Shown: piece after piece, positions 40,752-40,998 of the stretch
How the letters are laid out: the number at the start of each line of letters is the position of its first letter
Position numbering within the stretch: position 1 is the first letter of the stretch
NCBI RefSeq assembly: GCF_024295805.1
Contig: NZ_JANCLX010000054.1
Location: forward strand, 1 to 40,998
Direction of reading: 5' to 3'
Length of the DNA: 40,998 nucleotides
Source: Streptomyces cucumeris
GTDB taxonomy: Bacteria > Actinomycetota > Actinomycetes > Streptomycetales > Streptomycetaceae
Made by a program: the position numbers and the translations under genes
Notes under the pieces: generated by a model
What the model was told of the DNA's origin: nothing
Database searches by the model: none
Seen by the model: only the letters and a program-made list of their open reading frames with translations

Positions 40752-40781
40752 CTCTTATTGCACATCAATTGCAATTGCAGA
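40752..40781. promoter_or_regulatory. Palindromic site B (Fur/Nur-box-like), promoter of the tsaD-GNAT-alaS operon
   Basis: On the plus strand TTATTGCA-N6-TTGCAATTG. It fits TTGCAM-N5-TTGCAA, the layout reported for the nickel-responsive Fur-family regulator Nur of Streptomyces coelicolor. It overlaps the likely leader of tsaD. On the minus strand TATTCT just upstream (about 40780-40785) could be the -10 element. Matches site A at 25 of 30 positions, inverted. Confidence 0.6.
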
Positions 40782-40822
40782 ATACTGGCAGAAGGGCCGT
40801 CCGTGCCACCGGACCGAGGGTC

Positions 40823-40848
40823 CCCCGCCCCACCCGGAGAGGGCGGGG
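40823..40848. terminator. Possible terminator to the right of tsaD
   Basis: Eight-base stem CCCCGCCC/GGGCGGGG (40823-40830 with 40841-40848), 10-base loop. It could insulate the tsaD promoter from the adjoining insertion sequence. Confidence 0.35.
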
Positions 40849-40914
40849 CGAGGGAGCGCCGCCGCGGGGCCGGCTAGCGCGTGTCTCTTTGATGGGTTGG
40901 TGAGTTGATCGGAT

Positions 40915-40998
40915 GTGCCTGTCCGATTAGTGATCACCGATGCGATGTGGGACCGGATCGAGCCGCTGATGCCGGCGGATCCGGTCCGCGGGCGGCGA
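40915..40998 (+). CDS. IS5-family transposase, N-terminal start only
   Basis: From GTG 40915 the frame reads VPVRLVITDAMWDRIEPLMPADPVRGRR and runs off the window. LVITDAMWDRIEPLMP is the usual opening of IS5-type transposases (the domain-of-unknown-function region before the DDE core). GTG 40930 is an alternative start. The left end of the element probably lies near 40875, but its inverted repeat cannot be confirmed because the right end is outside. Confidence 0.75.
   Translation, partial: MPVRLVITDAMWDRIEPLMPADPVRGRR

Overview
The window reads as a stretch of Streptomyces (or close relative) chromosome. The DNA is very GC-rich, real genes have strongly GC-biased third codon positions, GTG and TTG starts are common, and the families present (LCP proteins, ECF sigma factors with membrane partners, GH92 mannosidase, IS481 and IS5 transposases) are typical of that genus. 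No tRNA, rRNA or CRISPR array was seen.

Layout. (1) 1-6032: two secreted metalloproteases, an M6 immune-inhibitor-A type (minus, running off the left edge) and an M4 thermolysin type (plus), separated by a decayed beta-helix gene. (2) 6376-9820: a cell-surface glycan pair, a membrane protein combining a CE4-like domain with a GT2 synthase, overlapped by an LCP ligase gene. A HAD phosphatase follows. (3) 10980-15271: a five-gene minus-strand operon in which every junction is a 4-nt ATGA/GTGA overlap: ECF sigma factor, zinc-finger anti-sigma/membrane protein, ABC ATPase and two membrane proteins. (4) 15804-17040: an unrecognised small protein and a dienelactone hydrolase. (5) 17295-19267: a secreted protein, an ECF sigma factor and a single-pass membrane protein whose outer domain is a near copy of the secreted protein. 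(6) 19777-24087: an APC-superfamily permease, an IS5 remnant, a membrane-anchored hypothetical, and an alpha/beta hydrolase preceded by a possible 17-residue leader peptide. (7) 24201-27238: a FtsX-type ABC exporter pair with four 13-bp tandem repeats upstream. (8) 27949-30951: secreted GH92 mannosidase under a LacI-like palindrome, and a GNAT enzyme. (9) 31550-34355: a MarR regulator divergent from an amidohydrolase, then a second amidohydrolase broken by two frameshifts. (10) 34312-40998: an accessory segment with an IS481 transposase, a zinc-ribbon protein, an alaS / GNAT / tsaD operon, and the start of an IS5 transposase at the right edge.

The most interesting points are: the sigma factor flanked by two copies of one extracytoplasmic domain, one secreted and one membrane-bound, with a strong terminator between the secreted-protein gene and the sigma gene; the alaS-GNAT-tsaD cassette, bounded on both sides by 30-bp sites (25/30 identical, inverted) that resemble Fur-family/Nur boxes; and the CE4 domain of the glycan synthase, which has lost all of its metal ligands. 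Functions are assigned from family motifs read by eye. No database search was run.
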